Assembly (NCBI RefSeq): GCF_034521165.1
Contig: NZ_JAXHMV010000012.1
Coordinates: 129,731-193,730 of the forward strand
DNA from: Thiohalophilus sp.
GTDB taxonomy: Bacteria > Pseudomonadota > Gammaproteobacteria > UBA6429 > Thiohalophilaceae
DNA: 64,000 bases
Reading direction: 5' to 3'
Made by a program: the position numbers and the translations under genes. Position 1 is the stretch's first letter, and every line of letters starts with the position of its first letter. Shown in pieces: positions 43,450 through 52,171 of this stretch. The notes under the pieces were generated by a model, which worked only from the letters and a program-made list of their open reading frames with translations, ran no database searches and was not told the DNA's origin.

Positions 43450-43570
43450 TCGTAGGAGCGGCTTAGCCGCGATTCGGGAAAAGAGGCACGACGGTCGCCG
43501 ATGAAATCGCCTCCCACAAGGCCCTTCGGGCAGTTTCTAGGGCCTAGATACTAGGACCTGGTCACTGGTT
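43450..43570. repeat. Dispersed GTAGGAGCGGC element plus CTAGGAC heptads before hisC
   Basis: 43453-43516 matches the first half of the 161-bp unit at 51190 (GTAGGAGCGGCTTAGCCGCGATTCGGG ... GTCGCCGATGAAATCGCCTCCCACA). It is followed by a GCCCTTCGGGC hairpin and heptads CTAGGGC-CTAGATA-CTAGGAC-CTGG to 43562. No gene in this gap. Confidence 0.8.
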
Positions 43571-43604
43571 TACAATACCGCACATTATTTTGAGTTATGT
43601 ACAC

Positions 43605-44738
43605 ATGATGGCATTTGCACAACAAGTTGATGTCTGTGATCTGGCTGCCCCGGGCGTCCGTGAGCTGACGCCGTACCAGCCGGGCAAGCCCATCGAGGAA
43701 CTGGAGCGTGAGTACGGTTTGTCGGGGGTTATCAAGCTGGCCTCGAATGAAAATCCGCTGGGTCCGTCGCCGGATGTATTAAGATCGATCAGTGATAATC
43801 TGAGTGAGCTGAGTCGCTATCCGGATGGTAACGGTTTTGTTCTCAAGCAGGCCTTGTGCAAGCGTTTCGATCTCGAACCGGGGCAGATTACGCTGGGTAA
43901 CGGTTCCAATGATGTGCTGGAACTGATCGCCCGGGCTTTTGTGACGCCGGACAATGAAGTTATTTTTTCGCAACACGCCTTTGCCGTCTATCCGCTGGTG
44001 ACCCGCGCTATCGGTGCCAGAGCGGTGGTGACACCGGCCAGAGCCTGGGGGCATGATCTCGATGCGATGCGCGAGGCGATCACAGGGCGCACGCGACTGA
44101 TTTTTATCGCCAATCCGAATAACCCGACCGGCACCTGGCTCTCGAAACAGGCATTACAGGATTTTTTAGAACAGATTCCGCCGCATGTGCTGGTGGTACT
44201 GGACGAGGCCTATTTTGAATATGCCTCCGATCCGGTGATGGGACTGGCGCAATATCCCGATGGCCTGCAATGGCTGGATGAGTTTCCCAATCTGATTGTG
44301 ACCCGGACTTTCTCCAAGGCCTACGGCCTGGCCGGCTTGCGAGTCGGTTATGCCGTTTCACATGGCGATGTCGCGGATTATCTCAATCGCGTTCGCCAGC
44401 CGTTCAATGTCAATCATCTGGCTCTCGCCGCGGCCGCCACGGCGTTGACGGACACGACCCATCTGCAGCGCAGCGTCGCGCTCAATGCCGCCGGGCTGAA
44501 ACAATTTTATGCGGCGTTCGAGCGGCTGGGACTGGATTATATTCCCTCGGCAGGCAATTTTGTGACCGTGAAGGTCGGTGCCGCCGCCGAGATCAACGAA
44601 CAGTTATTACGCCGCGGGATTATCGTGCGTCCGGTAGCCAATTACGAACTGCCGGAACATCTGCGGATCTCGGTGGGAAGCGAGAAGGAAAACCAGCGCT
44701 GCATCGAGGCACTGGAAGCGATCCGGCAAACATCGTGA
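43605..44738 (+). CDS. hisC: Histidinol-phosphate aminotransferase HisC
   Basis: About 377 residues, class I/II PLP aminotransferase of the HisC family: IKLASNENPLGPSP, LGNGSNDVLEL, NPNNPTGTW, the Asp/Tyr pair in LDEAYFEY, and the PLP lysine in TRTFSKAYGLAGLRVGY. The pheA-hisC-tyrA setting suggests it may serve aromatic amino acid transamination as well as histidine (inference). ATG 43605 or 43608 is preferred; a TTG at 43590 would add five residues. The stop overlaps the GTG of tyrA. Confidence 0.92.
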   Translation: MMAFAQQVDVCDLAAPGVRELTPYQPGKPIEELEREYGLSGVIKLASNENPLGPSPDVLRSISDNLSELSRYPDGNGFVLKQALCKRFDLEPGQITLGNGSNDVLELIARAFVTPDNEVIFSQHAFAVYPLVTRAIGARAVVTPARAWGHDLDAMREAITGRTRLIFIANPNNPTGTWLSKQALQDFLEQIPPHVLVVLDEAYFEYASDPVMGLAQYPDGLQWLDEFPNLIVTRTFSKAYGLAGLRVGYAVSHGDVADYLNRVRQPFNVNHLALAAAATALTDTTHLQRSVALNAAGLKQFYAAFERLGLDYIPSAGNFVTVKVGAAAEINEQLLRRGIIVRPVANYELPEHLRISVGSEKENQRCIEALEAIRQTS

Positions 44739-45610
44739 CAGGGCATCCCGTGATCATTAATCAACTGACCCTCATCGGCGTTGGCCTCATTGGCGGCTCG
44801 CTGGCCCGGGCATTACGCCGGGCCAATGCGGCGACCACGCTGATCGGTGCCGGTCGCCATCGCGAACAACTGGAGATTGCGCGCAAGCTGGGGGTGGTGG
44901 ATGCGGTAGAAACCGATCTGGCCAAAGCCTGCCAGGGTTCGGATGTGATCGTGCTGGCCGTGCCGCTGGGTGCCATACGCCCGGTATTGGAACAGATTGC
45001 ACCGGCAGTTCGGGAAAACACGATTATCACCGATGTGGGGAGTGCCAAGGCCAGTGTGGTCGCTGACGTCGAGCAGATATTTGGCGACCTTCCGGCCAAT
45101 TTTGTGCCGGGCCATCCCATCGCCGGCACCGAACAGAGCGGGGTGGAAGCCTCGTTCGCGGAGCTGTTCGACCAGCGCCGGGTGATCCTCACCCCCGGCG
45201 CCACCACAAGCCCGGCGGCCGTGCAAACCGTCCGCCGGCTCTGGGAAGCGGCCGGTGCCGAGGTGATCGAGATGAGCGTGGCCCACCATGACGCCGTACT
45301 GGCCGCCACCAGCCACCTGCCGCACATGCTGGCCTACGCGCTGGTCGATAGCCTGGCCCGCCAGGATGACAGCCGGGAGATCTTCGATTATGCTGCCGGC
45401 GGTTTTCGCGACTTCACCCGCATCGCCTCCAGCGATCCGCAAATGTGGCACGACATCTGTCTGGCCAACCGCGATGCGCTGGTCGAAAGTCTGGAATGCT
45501 TCACCGCCGATTTACAGACCCTGACCGAGGCGATACGCCGCCAGGACAGCCAACGATTGCTCGAAATCTTCCGCCACGCCAAGCAGCGGCGGGATGATTT
45601 CTGCCAGTGA
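44735..45610 (+). CDS. tyrA: Prephenate (or cyclohexadienyl) dehydrogenase TyrA
   Basis: A 291-residue NAD(P)-dependent dehydrogenase for tyrosine synthesis: LIGVGLIGGSLARALRR Rossmann motif, DVGSAKASV, the catalytic His in PGHPIAGTEQSGV, AHHDAVLAATSHLPHMLAY, GGFRDFTRIASSDP. There is no fused chorismate mutase or ACT domain. GTG 44735 overlaps hisC by four bases. Preference for prephenate or arogenate cannot be told from the sequence. Confidence 0.94.
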   Translation: MTGHPVIINQLTLIGVGLIGGSLARALRRANAATTLIGAGRHREQLEIARKLGVVDAVETDLAKACQGSDVIVLAVPLGAIRPVLEQIAPAVRENTIITDVGSAKASVVADVEQIFGDLPANFVPGHPIAGTEQSGVEASFAELFDQRRVILTPGATTSPAAVQTVRRLWEAAGAEVIEMSVAHHDAVLAATSHLPHMLAYALVDSLARQDDSREIFDYAAGGFRDFTRIASSDPQMWHDICLANRDALVESLECFTADLQTLTEAIRRQDSQRLLEIFRHAKQRRDDFCQ

Positions 45611-45629
45611 CGGACAATTTGAAACGACC

Positions 45630-46928
45630 ATGATGTTATCCGCCCGTTTGGCCCCGCTTGCTCGCTATTTTCCGCTGGAACCGATGAGCCTCATTCGCCT
45701 GTGGGTACTGCTGTTTCCCATCGGCGTGATTTACGTGGAGCACTGGGCCAGTACCTTCTTTGGCCTGCTGATACTCACCAGCCTGATCCTGTGGCCGATG
45801 AACCGGGCTTCCGCACCGAAACTTCATCACGAAGAAAAAGTACTGCTCTGGATTCTCGGGGCGTATTTCATCGTCGCCATCCTGTCGATCACCGCCAATG
45901 GCTGGGATGATGCCGGCCAGAAGGCGCTGGGCAATGAACTGAAATTTTTGCTAATCATCCCCTTTTACCTGGTGGCCCGGCGATGCGAGGAGTTGTGGCG
46001 TTATCTGTGGATCGGTTCCTGGCTGGCGATTGTGGTGACCGTGGCATTCGGGCTGCACGAGCTGTATGTCCTTGATCGTCCGCGCGCTGTCGGGCCCTAC
46101 AGTCCGCTACTGCTGGGGCCGGTGTTGTTGCTCATGGTTGTGTTGCAGTTACCCTGGCATCGATATCTTGCCCGCTATCACTGGCGTAATGCCATTAGCT
46201 TACTTATTGCACTGGCCGGCTTTTATATTGTTGTCATGTCCGGGGCGAGAAATGCCTATGTCGCATTACTGGTAATGAGTCTGATTGCCTTTGGCTATTA
46301 TTTCAGAGCCCGCAATTCACTCCTTATTATCATCGCGACATGTATCCTGATGGTTGTGAGTTATTCTCAAGTCGATCTGGCGAAACATCGCGTCGATCAG
46401 GCGGTGAATGATGTAAGCAACTATGTGGGGTATATGATCGAAGATCCGGTCGGGCCGAATAAACACGCTAACAGCAGCGCCGGTAAACGGATGGAAATGT
46501 GGCGGGCTTCGGTATTCGCTGCGGCCGAACAACCCTTGCTGGGAATTGGCCGTTATAATTTACATGACAAATTAAAGCAATTTGCCAAAGAAGGGCGGAT
46601 TCACAAGGCGGCAACACACCATGCGCATCCTCACAGTGTCTATTTCGAGGCCCTGGCGTCAAAAGGGATCCTGGGCCTGGCCGCGGTCCTGGTACTTTAT
46701 CTGTATCCATTATATTTTTTCATACGCACGCGACAGGCTTCCCGGGAAAGCGCCTTTACCGGTATTTTGCTGTTGACCGCGATAATGGTGTTTTCCATTG
46801 CTGATTCGGCCCCGGTTTTTCACAATAATTACACGGCGGTATTTTTGACCTATCTGGCGGTGATTTTCGCCTGGCACAGCCACCAGATTCACAAGACAAA
46901 CAAAACGGAATCCGTCAGCACGACCTGA
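45630..46928 (+). CDS. O-antigen ligase/polymerase-like membrane protein (Wzy_C)
   Basis: About 432 residues with ten or more hydrophobic segments and one large periplasmic loop (about residues 240-320), as in the WaaL/Wzy superfamily. Typical features are SGARNAYVALLVMSLI before the loop, HHAHPHSVYFEALASKGILGLAAV in it and an end rich in aromatic helices. Members join or polymerise lipid-linked sugars at the outer face of the inner membrane. No glycosyltransferases surround it: it sits between tyrA and aroA, an unusual place. The start is uncertain (45594, 45630 or 45633). Confidence 0.85.
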   Translation: MMLSARLAPLARYFPLEPMSLIRLWVLLFPIGVIYVEHWASTFFGLLILTSLILWPMNRASAPKLHHEEKVLLWILGAYFIVAILSITANGWDDAGQKALGNELKFLLIIPFYLVARRCEELWRYLWIGSWLAIVVTVAFGLHELYVLDRPRAVGPYSPLLLGPVLLLMVVLQLPWHRYLARYHWRNAISLLIALAGFYIVVMSGARNAYVALLVMSLIAFGYYFRARNSLLIIIATCILMVVSYSQVDLAKHRVDQAVNDVSNYVGYMIEDPVGPNKHANSSAGKRMEMWRASVFAAAEQPLLGIGRYNLHDKLKQFAKEGRIHKAATHHAHPHSVYFEALASKGILGLAAVLVLYLYPLYFFIRTRQASRESAFTGILLLTAIMVFSIADSAPVFHNNYTAVFLTYLAVIFAWHSHQIHKTNKTESVSTT

Positions 46929-46950
46929 TGCTGACGAAGATGAGCAGGAT

Positions 46951-48279
46951 ATGACTCAGAATAAAACCTCACCAGTGTATACCGTTGAGCCCGGCGGGAA
47001 CCTGCAGGGCCGGCTCCGTGTCCCGGGTGACAAATCAATTTCCCATCGCAGTATCATGCTCGGCGCCCTGGCCGAGGGAACGACCCGGGTCAGCGGCTTT
47101 CTCGAAGGGGCTGACAATCTGGCCACGTTGAATGCTTTTCGGGCCATGGGGGTCAGTATTGATGGCCCCAAAGCGGGGCAGGTAGTGATCGAAGGGGTTG
47201 GGTTGCATGGACTCAAGGCGCCGGCGGCTCCGCTGGATCTGGGTAACTCGGGCACTTCCATGCGGTTGCTTGCCGGTCTGCTGGCGGCGCAGCCGTTTGA
47301 CTCGACCCTGCTCGGGGATGCCTCGCTGAACAAACGGCCGATGAAGCGGGTCACCGATCCGCTGGCGCAGATGGGCGCAAATATTCATACCAGCGAGGCC
47401 GGCACGCCGCCGTTGCAAATTCACGGTAGTCAGTCGTTGCACGGCATTCACTATGCCATGCCGGTCGCCAGCGCCCAGGTCAAATCCTGTTTGTTGCTGG
47501 CCGGCCTGTATGCCGAGGGCGAGACCTGTGTCACCGAGCCGGCGCCGACCCGGGACCATACCGAACAAATGCTGCAAGGCTTTGGTTATCCGCTGCAACG
47601 GGACGGCGCCACCGCCTGTCTGTCCAGCGGCGGCAAGCTTTCGGCCTGCAATATCGATGTGCCGGCGGACATTTCCTCGGCGGCATTTTTCCTGGTCGGG
47701 GCCAGCATTGCGCCGGGCTCGGACATCACGCTCGAGCATGTGGGCATCAACCCGACCCGCGTCGGGGTGATTACCATTTTGCGGCAGATGGGCGCGGATA
47801 TTACGCTGAGTAACGAACAGATCGTCGGTGGCGAGCCGGTGGCCGACGTGCGGGTGCGCAGCGCGCCGCTCAAGGGCATTCATATCCCCGAGGATCAGGT
47901 TCCGCTGGCCATCGACGAGTTTCCGGCCCTGTTTATCGCCGCCGCCTGCGCCGAGGGCGAAACCGTGCTGACCGGGGCCCGCGAGCTGCGGGTCAAGGAA
48001 AGCGACCGGATCCAGGTCATGGCCGATGGCCTGCAGGTGCTGGGAGTCGATGCCCGGCCCACCGAGGATGGCATGGTGATTCACGGCAGTCCGCTGGGGA
48101 GCGGCGCCGTGGAAAGCCATGGCGATCATCGTATCGCTATGGCGTTTACCATGGCGGCCTTGCGCGCCGCCGGCCCGATTCGCGTTCGGGACTGTGAGAA
48201 CGTGGCCACCTCGTTCCCCGGCTTCGTGGATCTGGCCGCCGGTGCCGGGCTGGCGATTGTTCAGGAGGATAATGCATGA
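46951..48279 (+). CDS. aroA: 3-phosphoshikimate 1-carboxyvinyltransferase (EPSP synthase, class II-like)
   Basis: A 442-residue enzyme joining shikimate-3-phosphate and PEP. It has LRVPGDKSISHRSIMLGALAEG, the PEP-site segment LGNSGTSMRLLAGLLA, KRPMKRV, SAQVKSCLLLAGL, TRDHTEQML, NPTRVGV and RVKESDRI. The combination GDKS, SAQxK, RxHxE and NxTR is that of class II EPSP synthases (Bacillus and Agrobacterium type) rather than the E. coli class I. It keeps Gly in the PEP loop, so tolerance to glyphosate is not implied. The stop overlaps cmk by four bases. Confidence 0.95.
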   Translation: MTQNKTSPVYTVEPGGNLQGRLRVPGDKSISHRSIMLGALAEGTTRVSGFLEGADNLATLNAFRAMGVSIDGPKAGQVVIEGVGLHGLKAPAAPLDLGNSGTSMRLLAGLLAAQPFDSTLLGDASLNKRPMKRVTDPLAQMGANIHTSEAGTPPLQIHGSQSLHGIHYAMPVASAQVKSCLLLAGLYAEGETCVTEPAPTRDHTEQMLQGFGYPLQRDGATACLSSGGKLSACNIDVPADISSAAFFLVGASIAPGSDITLEHVGINPTRVGVITILRQMGADITLSNEQIVGGEPVADVRVRSAPLKGIHIPEDQVPLAIDEFPALFIAAACAEGETVLTGARELRVKESDRIQVMADGLQVLGVDARPTEDGMVIHGSPLGSGAVESHGDHRIAMAFTMAALRAAGPIRVRDCENVATSFPGFVDLAAGAGLAIVQEDNA

Positions 48280-48971
48280 GTGAACCGGTACCGGTATTGA
48301 CCTTCGATGGTCCCAGCGGCTCCGGCAAGGGCACGATTGCCAGCCGGGTGGCGCGGACGCTGGGCTGGCATCTGCTCGACAGCGGGGCCCTCTACCGCCT
48401 GGTGGCCCTGGGCGCCGCCCGGCGCGGTATGGATATGGCCGATGAGGGCGCGCTGGCCGACTATGCCGCGCAAATGGCGGTGGATTTCGAGATCCTGCCG
48501 GACAGCGGCGAGGTGGTCGCCCGACTCGACGGGGAGCCGGTGGGCAACGCCATTCGCACCGAGCAGGTCGGTAACGACGCCTCCAAAGTGGCGGCCCTGG
48601 AAACCGTGCGCGCGGCCCTGCTGCAGCGCCAGCGCGATTTTCGCCAGCCCCCGGGCCTGGTGGCCGACGGGCGTGATATGGGCACCACGGTGTTCCCCGA
48701 TGCCGGTCTCAAGATCTACCTCACCGCCAGTGCCGAAGTGCGCGCCGAAAGGCGTTATAAACAGTTGAAAGAAAAGGGAATAAGTGCTAGTCTGGCCGGC
48801 CTCCTACGGGAGATCACCGAGCGGGATGTGCGCGATACCGAGCGCCAGTCCTCGCCGCTGAAACCGGCCGCCGATGCCATTGTGCTGGATACCTCCGCGC
48901 TGGACATCGACCAGGTGGTCGAACAGGTCCTGGCCTGGTGCCGGGACCGTTTTGCCGTTGGCGGCCAATGA
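48276..48971 (+). CDS. cmk: Cytidylate kinase
   Basis: A 231-residue CMP/dCMP kinase with P-loop FDGPSGSGKGTIASRVA, SGALYRLVALGA, the NMP-binding insert typical of bacterial Cmk, GRDMGTTVFPDAGLKIYLTAS, and the lid region with ERDVRDTERQSSPLKPA. It overlaps the end of aroA and precedes rpsA, as in E. coli. Confidence 0.95.
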   Translation: MSEPVPVLTFDGPSGSGKGTIASRVARTLGWHLLDSGALYRLVALGAARRGMDMADEGALADYAAQMAVDFEILPDSGEVVARLDGEPVGNAIRTEQVGNDASKVAALETVRAALLQRQRDFRQPPGLVADGRDMGTTVFPDAGLKIYLTASAEVRAERRYKQLKEKGISASLAGLLREITERDVRDTERQSSPLKPAADAIVLDTSALDIDQVVEQVLAWCRDRFAVGGQ

Positions 48972-48975
48972 AGTG

Positions 48976-48997
48976 GGCGGAACCCCGGGGTTCCGCC
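48976..48997. terminator. Perfect 22-bp palindrome between cmk and rpsA (possible terminator or attenuator)
   Basis: GGCGGAACCCCGGGGTTCCGCC is fully self-complementary and is followed by TGTGTGTTT, a weak U tract. It would form a strong hairpin 5 bases after the cmk stop and 75 bases before rpsA. Partial termination that separates cmk from rpsA expression is plausible. Confidence 0.5.
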
Positions 48998-49071
48998 TGT
49001 GTGTTTAATCAACCCCGCAGTTTCGACTGCAACCAGACAAGGTCACGCTGTGGCCTGAGGCGAAATCCAAC

Positions 49072-50742
49072 ATGAGCGAAAGCTTTGCGCAATTATTTGA
49101 AGAAAGTCTGAATCAAACCCAGATGCGTCCCGGCGCGATCATTACCGGCACCGTGGTCGATATCAACGATGACTTCGTGGTCGTCAATGCCGGCCTCAAG
49201 TCCGAGGGCATCATCCCCGTTTCCCAGTTTTTCGGCGAAGAGGGTGAACTCGAAGTCAGTATCGGCGACAACGTCGAAGTGGCGCTGGACTCGGTCGAAG
49301 ACGGTTTTGGTGAAACCCGTCTGTCGCGCGAGAAAGCCAAGCGCGCCGAAACCTGGACGAAACTCGAAGCCGCTCATGAAGCCGGTGAAACCGTGACCGG
49401 TATGATTACCGACAAGGTCAAGGGCGGGTTTACCGTCGAGCTGGATCATATCCGCGCTTTCCTGCCAGGTTCCCTGGTGGATGTGCGCCCGGTGCGTGAT
49501 ACCAGTTATCTCGAAGGCAAGGATCTCGAATTCAAGGTTATCAAGCTGGATCAGCGTCGTAACAACGTTGTGGTCTCCCGCCGCGCGGTGGTCGAGGAAG
49601 AAGGCGGTGCCGAGCGCGAAGCTATCCTGGAGAACATGCAGGAAGGTGCCGTGGTCAAGGGCGTAGTCAAAAACCTGACCGATTACGGCGCGTTTGTCGA
49701 TCTCGGCGGCGTTGACGGTCTGTTGCATATCACCGACATGGCCTGGAAGCGCGTCAAGCATCCGAGCGAAATCGTGCAGGTCGGTGACGAGATCGAAGTC
49801 AAGGTCCTCAAGTTCGACCGCGAACGCATGCGCGTGTCCCTCGGCCTCAAGCAGATGGGCGACGATCCGTGGGTCGATATCTCCCGCCGCTATCCCGAAG
49901 GCACCCGCCTGTTTGGCAAGGTGACCAACATCGCCGATTACGGCTGCTTCGTGGAGCTCGAAGAAGGCGTGGAAGGTCTGGTACACGTGTCCGAAATGGA
50001 CTGGACCAACAAGAACATTCATCCGAGCAAGGTTGTCCAGCTGGGTGATGAAGTGGAAGTCATGGTGCTGGATATCGACGAAGAGCGTCGTCGTATCTCC
50101 CTGGGCATGAAGCAGTGCCAGGAAAATCCCTGGGAAGCTTTCGCCGCCGAGCACAACAAGAACGACAAGGTCAGCGGCACCATCAAGTCCATTACCGATT
50201 TTGGTATCTTTATCGGTCTGGACGGCGGTATCGACGGCCTGGTGCATCTGTCCGACATCTCCTGGAACGTGCCCGGCGAAGAAGCCGTGCGCAACTACAA
50301 GAAGGGCGACGAAATCGAAGCCGTTGTTCTCTCCGTGGACCCGGAACGCGAGCGCATCTCCCTGGGCGTCAAACAGATGGACAAGGATCCCTTCTCCAAC
50401 TTCCTGGCGGAAAATGCCAAGGGCAGCGTGGTCAAGGGCACCATCACCGAAGTGGATCCCAAGGGCGCCACGATTGATCTGGGTGACGGCATCGAAGGTT
50501 ACCTGCGGGCCTCGGAAATCTCCCAGGATCGTGTTGAAGACGCGCGCAGCGTCCTCAAGGAAGGCGAAACCGTCGAAGCCAAGTTCACCGGCGTGGATCG
50601 CAAGAACCGCCAGATTTCCCTGTCGATTAAAGCCATTGACTCGGATGCCGAAAAAGCCGCTATGAAGGACTACAGCGGCAGCACTGGCGCCACCACGACC
50701 CTGGGCGATCTGCTCAAGGAACAGATGGATAACAACGAATAA
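49072..50742 (+). CDS. rpsA: 30S ribosomal protein S1
   Basis: A 556-residue protein with six S1 (OB-fold) repeats. Repeats 3-6 carry the strongest motifs (for example GVVKNLTDYGAFVDLGGVDG, LLHITDMAWKRVKHPSE, GLVHVSEMDWTNKNIHPS). It starts MSESFAQLFEESLNQTQM, as in other gammaproteobacteria. It unwinds and delivers mRNA to the ribosome. It lies between cmk and ihfB, the standard order. Confidence 0.98.
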   Translation: MSESFAQLFEESLNQTQMRPGAIITGTVVDINDDFVVVNAGLKSEGIIPVSQFFGEEGELEVSIGDNVEVALDSVEDGFGETRLSREKAKRAETWTKLEAAHEAGETVTGMITDKVKGGFTVELDHIRAFLPGSLVDVRPVRDTSYLEGKDLEFKVIKLDQRRNNVVVSRRAVVEEEGGAEREAILENMQEGAVVKGVVKNLTDYGAFVDLGGVDGLLHITDMAWKRVKHPSEIVQVGDEIEVKVLKFDRERMRVSLGLKQMGDDPWVDISRRYPEGTRLFGKVTNIADYGCFVELEEGVEGLVHVSEMDWTNKNIHPSKVVQLGDEVEVMVLDIDEERRRISLGMKQCQENPWEAFAAEHNKNDKVSGTIKSITDFGIFIGLDGGIDGLVHLSDISWNVPGEEAVRNYKKGDEIEAVVLSVDPERERISLGVKQMDKDPFSNFLAENAKGSVVKGTITEVDPKGATIDLGDGIEGYLRASEISQDRVEDARSVLKEGETVEAKFTGVDRKNRQISLSIKAIDSDAEKAAMKDYSGSTGATTTLGDLLKEQMDNNE

Positions 50743-50785
50743 CGCCACAACCGGGCTGTTGCAAGTCTGCCCTGAAGGACGGATT

Positions 50786-51094
50786 ATGACAAAATCAGAA
50801 TTGATTGAGATTCTCTCGCAGAAGCAAAGTCAATTAGCCTACAAGGACGTAGAGCTGGCCGTGAAAACCATGCTGGATCACATGGCGACCACACTGGCCA
50901 ATGGCGAGCGGATCGAAATCCGGGGTTTTGGCAGCTTTTCCTTGCATTACCGGCCGCCACGGATCGGCCGCAATCCCAAAACCGGGGATTCGGTCGAACT
51001 GGAAGCCAAATATGTCCCGCACTTCAAGCCCGGCAAGGAGCTGCGCGAGCGGGTCAACGAAAGCATGGAACGGGTCGAGATCCAGCCCGGTTGA
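50786..51094 (+). CDS. ihfB: Integration host factor subunit beta
   Basis: A 102-residue DNA-bending protein of the HU/IHF family: MTKSELIEILSQKQ, VELAVKTMLDHMA, IEIRGFGSFSLHYRPPRIGRNP (arm with the intercalating proline) and PGKELRERVN. ATG 50786 follows a GGACGGA site; the longer frame from 50759 is not family-like. It follows rpsA as in E. coli and is followed by a terminator. Confidence 0.96.
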   Translation: MTKSELIEILSQKQSQLAYKDVELAVKTMLDHMATTLANGERIEIRGFGSFSLHYRPPRIGRNPKTGDSVELEAKYVPHFKPGKELRERVNESMERVEIQPG

Positions 51095-51122
51095 TTCGTT
51101 ATCATAGGGTGGCTACCATTCC

Positions 51123-51157
51123 AAAGGCGGCAAGAGCGTGGCTCCTGCCGCCTTTTT
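51123..51157 (+). terminator. Intrinsic terminator after ihfB
   Basis: AAAGGCGGCA pairs with TGCCGCCTTT across a 13-base loop, and TTTTT completes the stem. It lies 28 bases after the ihfB stop. Confidence 0.88.
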
Positions 51158-51189
51158 AGTATCCAGGTCCTGGGTTCCGGGTCCTGTTT

Positions 51190-51830
51190 GTAGGAGGGGC
51201 TTTCAGCCGCGACTCGGGAGAAAGGGTACGACGTTCGCCGATGAAATCGCTTCCCACAATTAAAGTAAGGTAGGCCGGACAAAGCAATAGCAGTGTCCGG
51301 CGGATGTTGCCCGATACCGCTGCGCTATATCGGGCCTACCCGCTGGATTTGTAGGAGCGGCTCAGCCGCGATTCGGGAGAAGGGGCATACCCGGTCGCCG
51401 ATGAAATCGCCTCCCTCAATTAAAGTAAGGTAGGCCGGACAAAGCGATAGCGGTGTCCGGCGGATGTTGCCCGATACCGCTAAGCTATATCGGGCCTACC
51501 CGCTGGATTTGTAGGAGCGGCTCGCAGCCGCGATTCGGGAGAAGGGGCACACCCGGTCGCCGATGAAATCGCCTCCCACAATTAAAGTAAGGTAGGCCGG
51601 ACAAAGCGATAGCGGTGTCCGGCGGATGTTGCCCGATACCGCTGCGCTATATCGGGCCTACCCGCTGGATTTGCAGGAGCGGCTCGCAGCCGCGATTCGG
51701 GAGAAGGGGACGGCCAGTCGCCGATGGAATCGTCTCCCACAATTAAAGTAAGGTAGGCCGGACAAAGCGATAGCGGTGTCCGGCGGATTTTGCCCGATAC
51801 CGCTAAGCTATATCGGGCCTGCATGCTGGG
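51190..51830. repeat. Four tandem copies of a 161-bp unit
   Basis: Units start at 51190, 51351, 51511 and 51673 (lengths 161, 160, 162 and about 158). Each begins GTAGGAGCGGCT..AGCCGCG, continues through GTCGCCGATGAAATCGC and AATTAAAGTAAG, and ends with two hairpins, GTAGGCCGGAC..GTCCGGCGG and GCCCGATA..TATCGGGCCTAC. The copies are over 90% alike, and the first and last are the most divergent. The array fills the ihfB-lapA gap and no gene is present. Confidence 0.95.
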
Positions 51831-51877
51831 CTATGGGCTGGTGCCTGTCAAAGAATCGGGAAGATTGAGGATACGTG

Positions 51878-52171
51878 ATGCTAAAAATAATCTACATTGC
51901 CGTGATTGTGTTGCTGGTCATCACCGGCCTGATATTCGCCGTGCTCAATGCCGAGCCGGTGCAGTTCAACTATTACTTCGACAGCCTCTCCATTCCCCTC
52001 TCTTTGTCCATGCTGGTGGCGATGATCCTCGGTGCGATCCTCGGGGTCCTGGCCAGTGCCGGCGCCATCTTACGCCAGAAACGGGAGATCCATCGTCTGC
52101 GCAAGGCGGTGGATGTGGCGGAAAAAGAAGTCAATAACCTGCGTTCGCTGCCGCTACGCGACGATCATTGA
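51878..52171 (+). CDS. lapA: Lipopolysaccharide assembly protein LapA
   Basis: A 97-residue inner-membrane protein with two helices (residues 3-22 and 40-62) and a cytoplasmic coiled tail (LRQKREIHRLRKAVDVAEKEV). LapA works with LapB in LPS assembly and control of LpxC turnover. ATG 51878 follows GAGGAT by seven bases; GTG 51875 is an alternative. The stop shares one base with the lapB start (TGATG). Confidence 0.92.
   Translation: MLKIIYIAVIVLLVITGLIFAVLNAEPVQFNYYFDSLSIPLSLSMLVAMILGAILGVLASAGAILRQKREIHRLRKAVDVAEKEVNNLRSLPLRDDH

Noticed and set aside
49093..50748. Minus-strand open frame opposite rpsA (551 codons)
   Set aside because: Antisense shadow of six S1 repeats: it shows matching periodicity and no ribosome-binding site or family features.
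51190..51830. CRISPR-like or rRNA spacer array
   Set aside because: Whole 161-bp units repeat, and there are no unique spacers or rRNA sequence.
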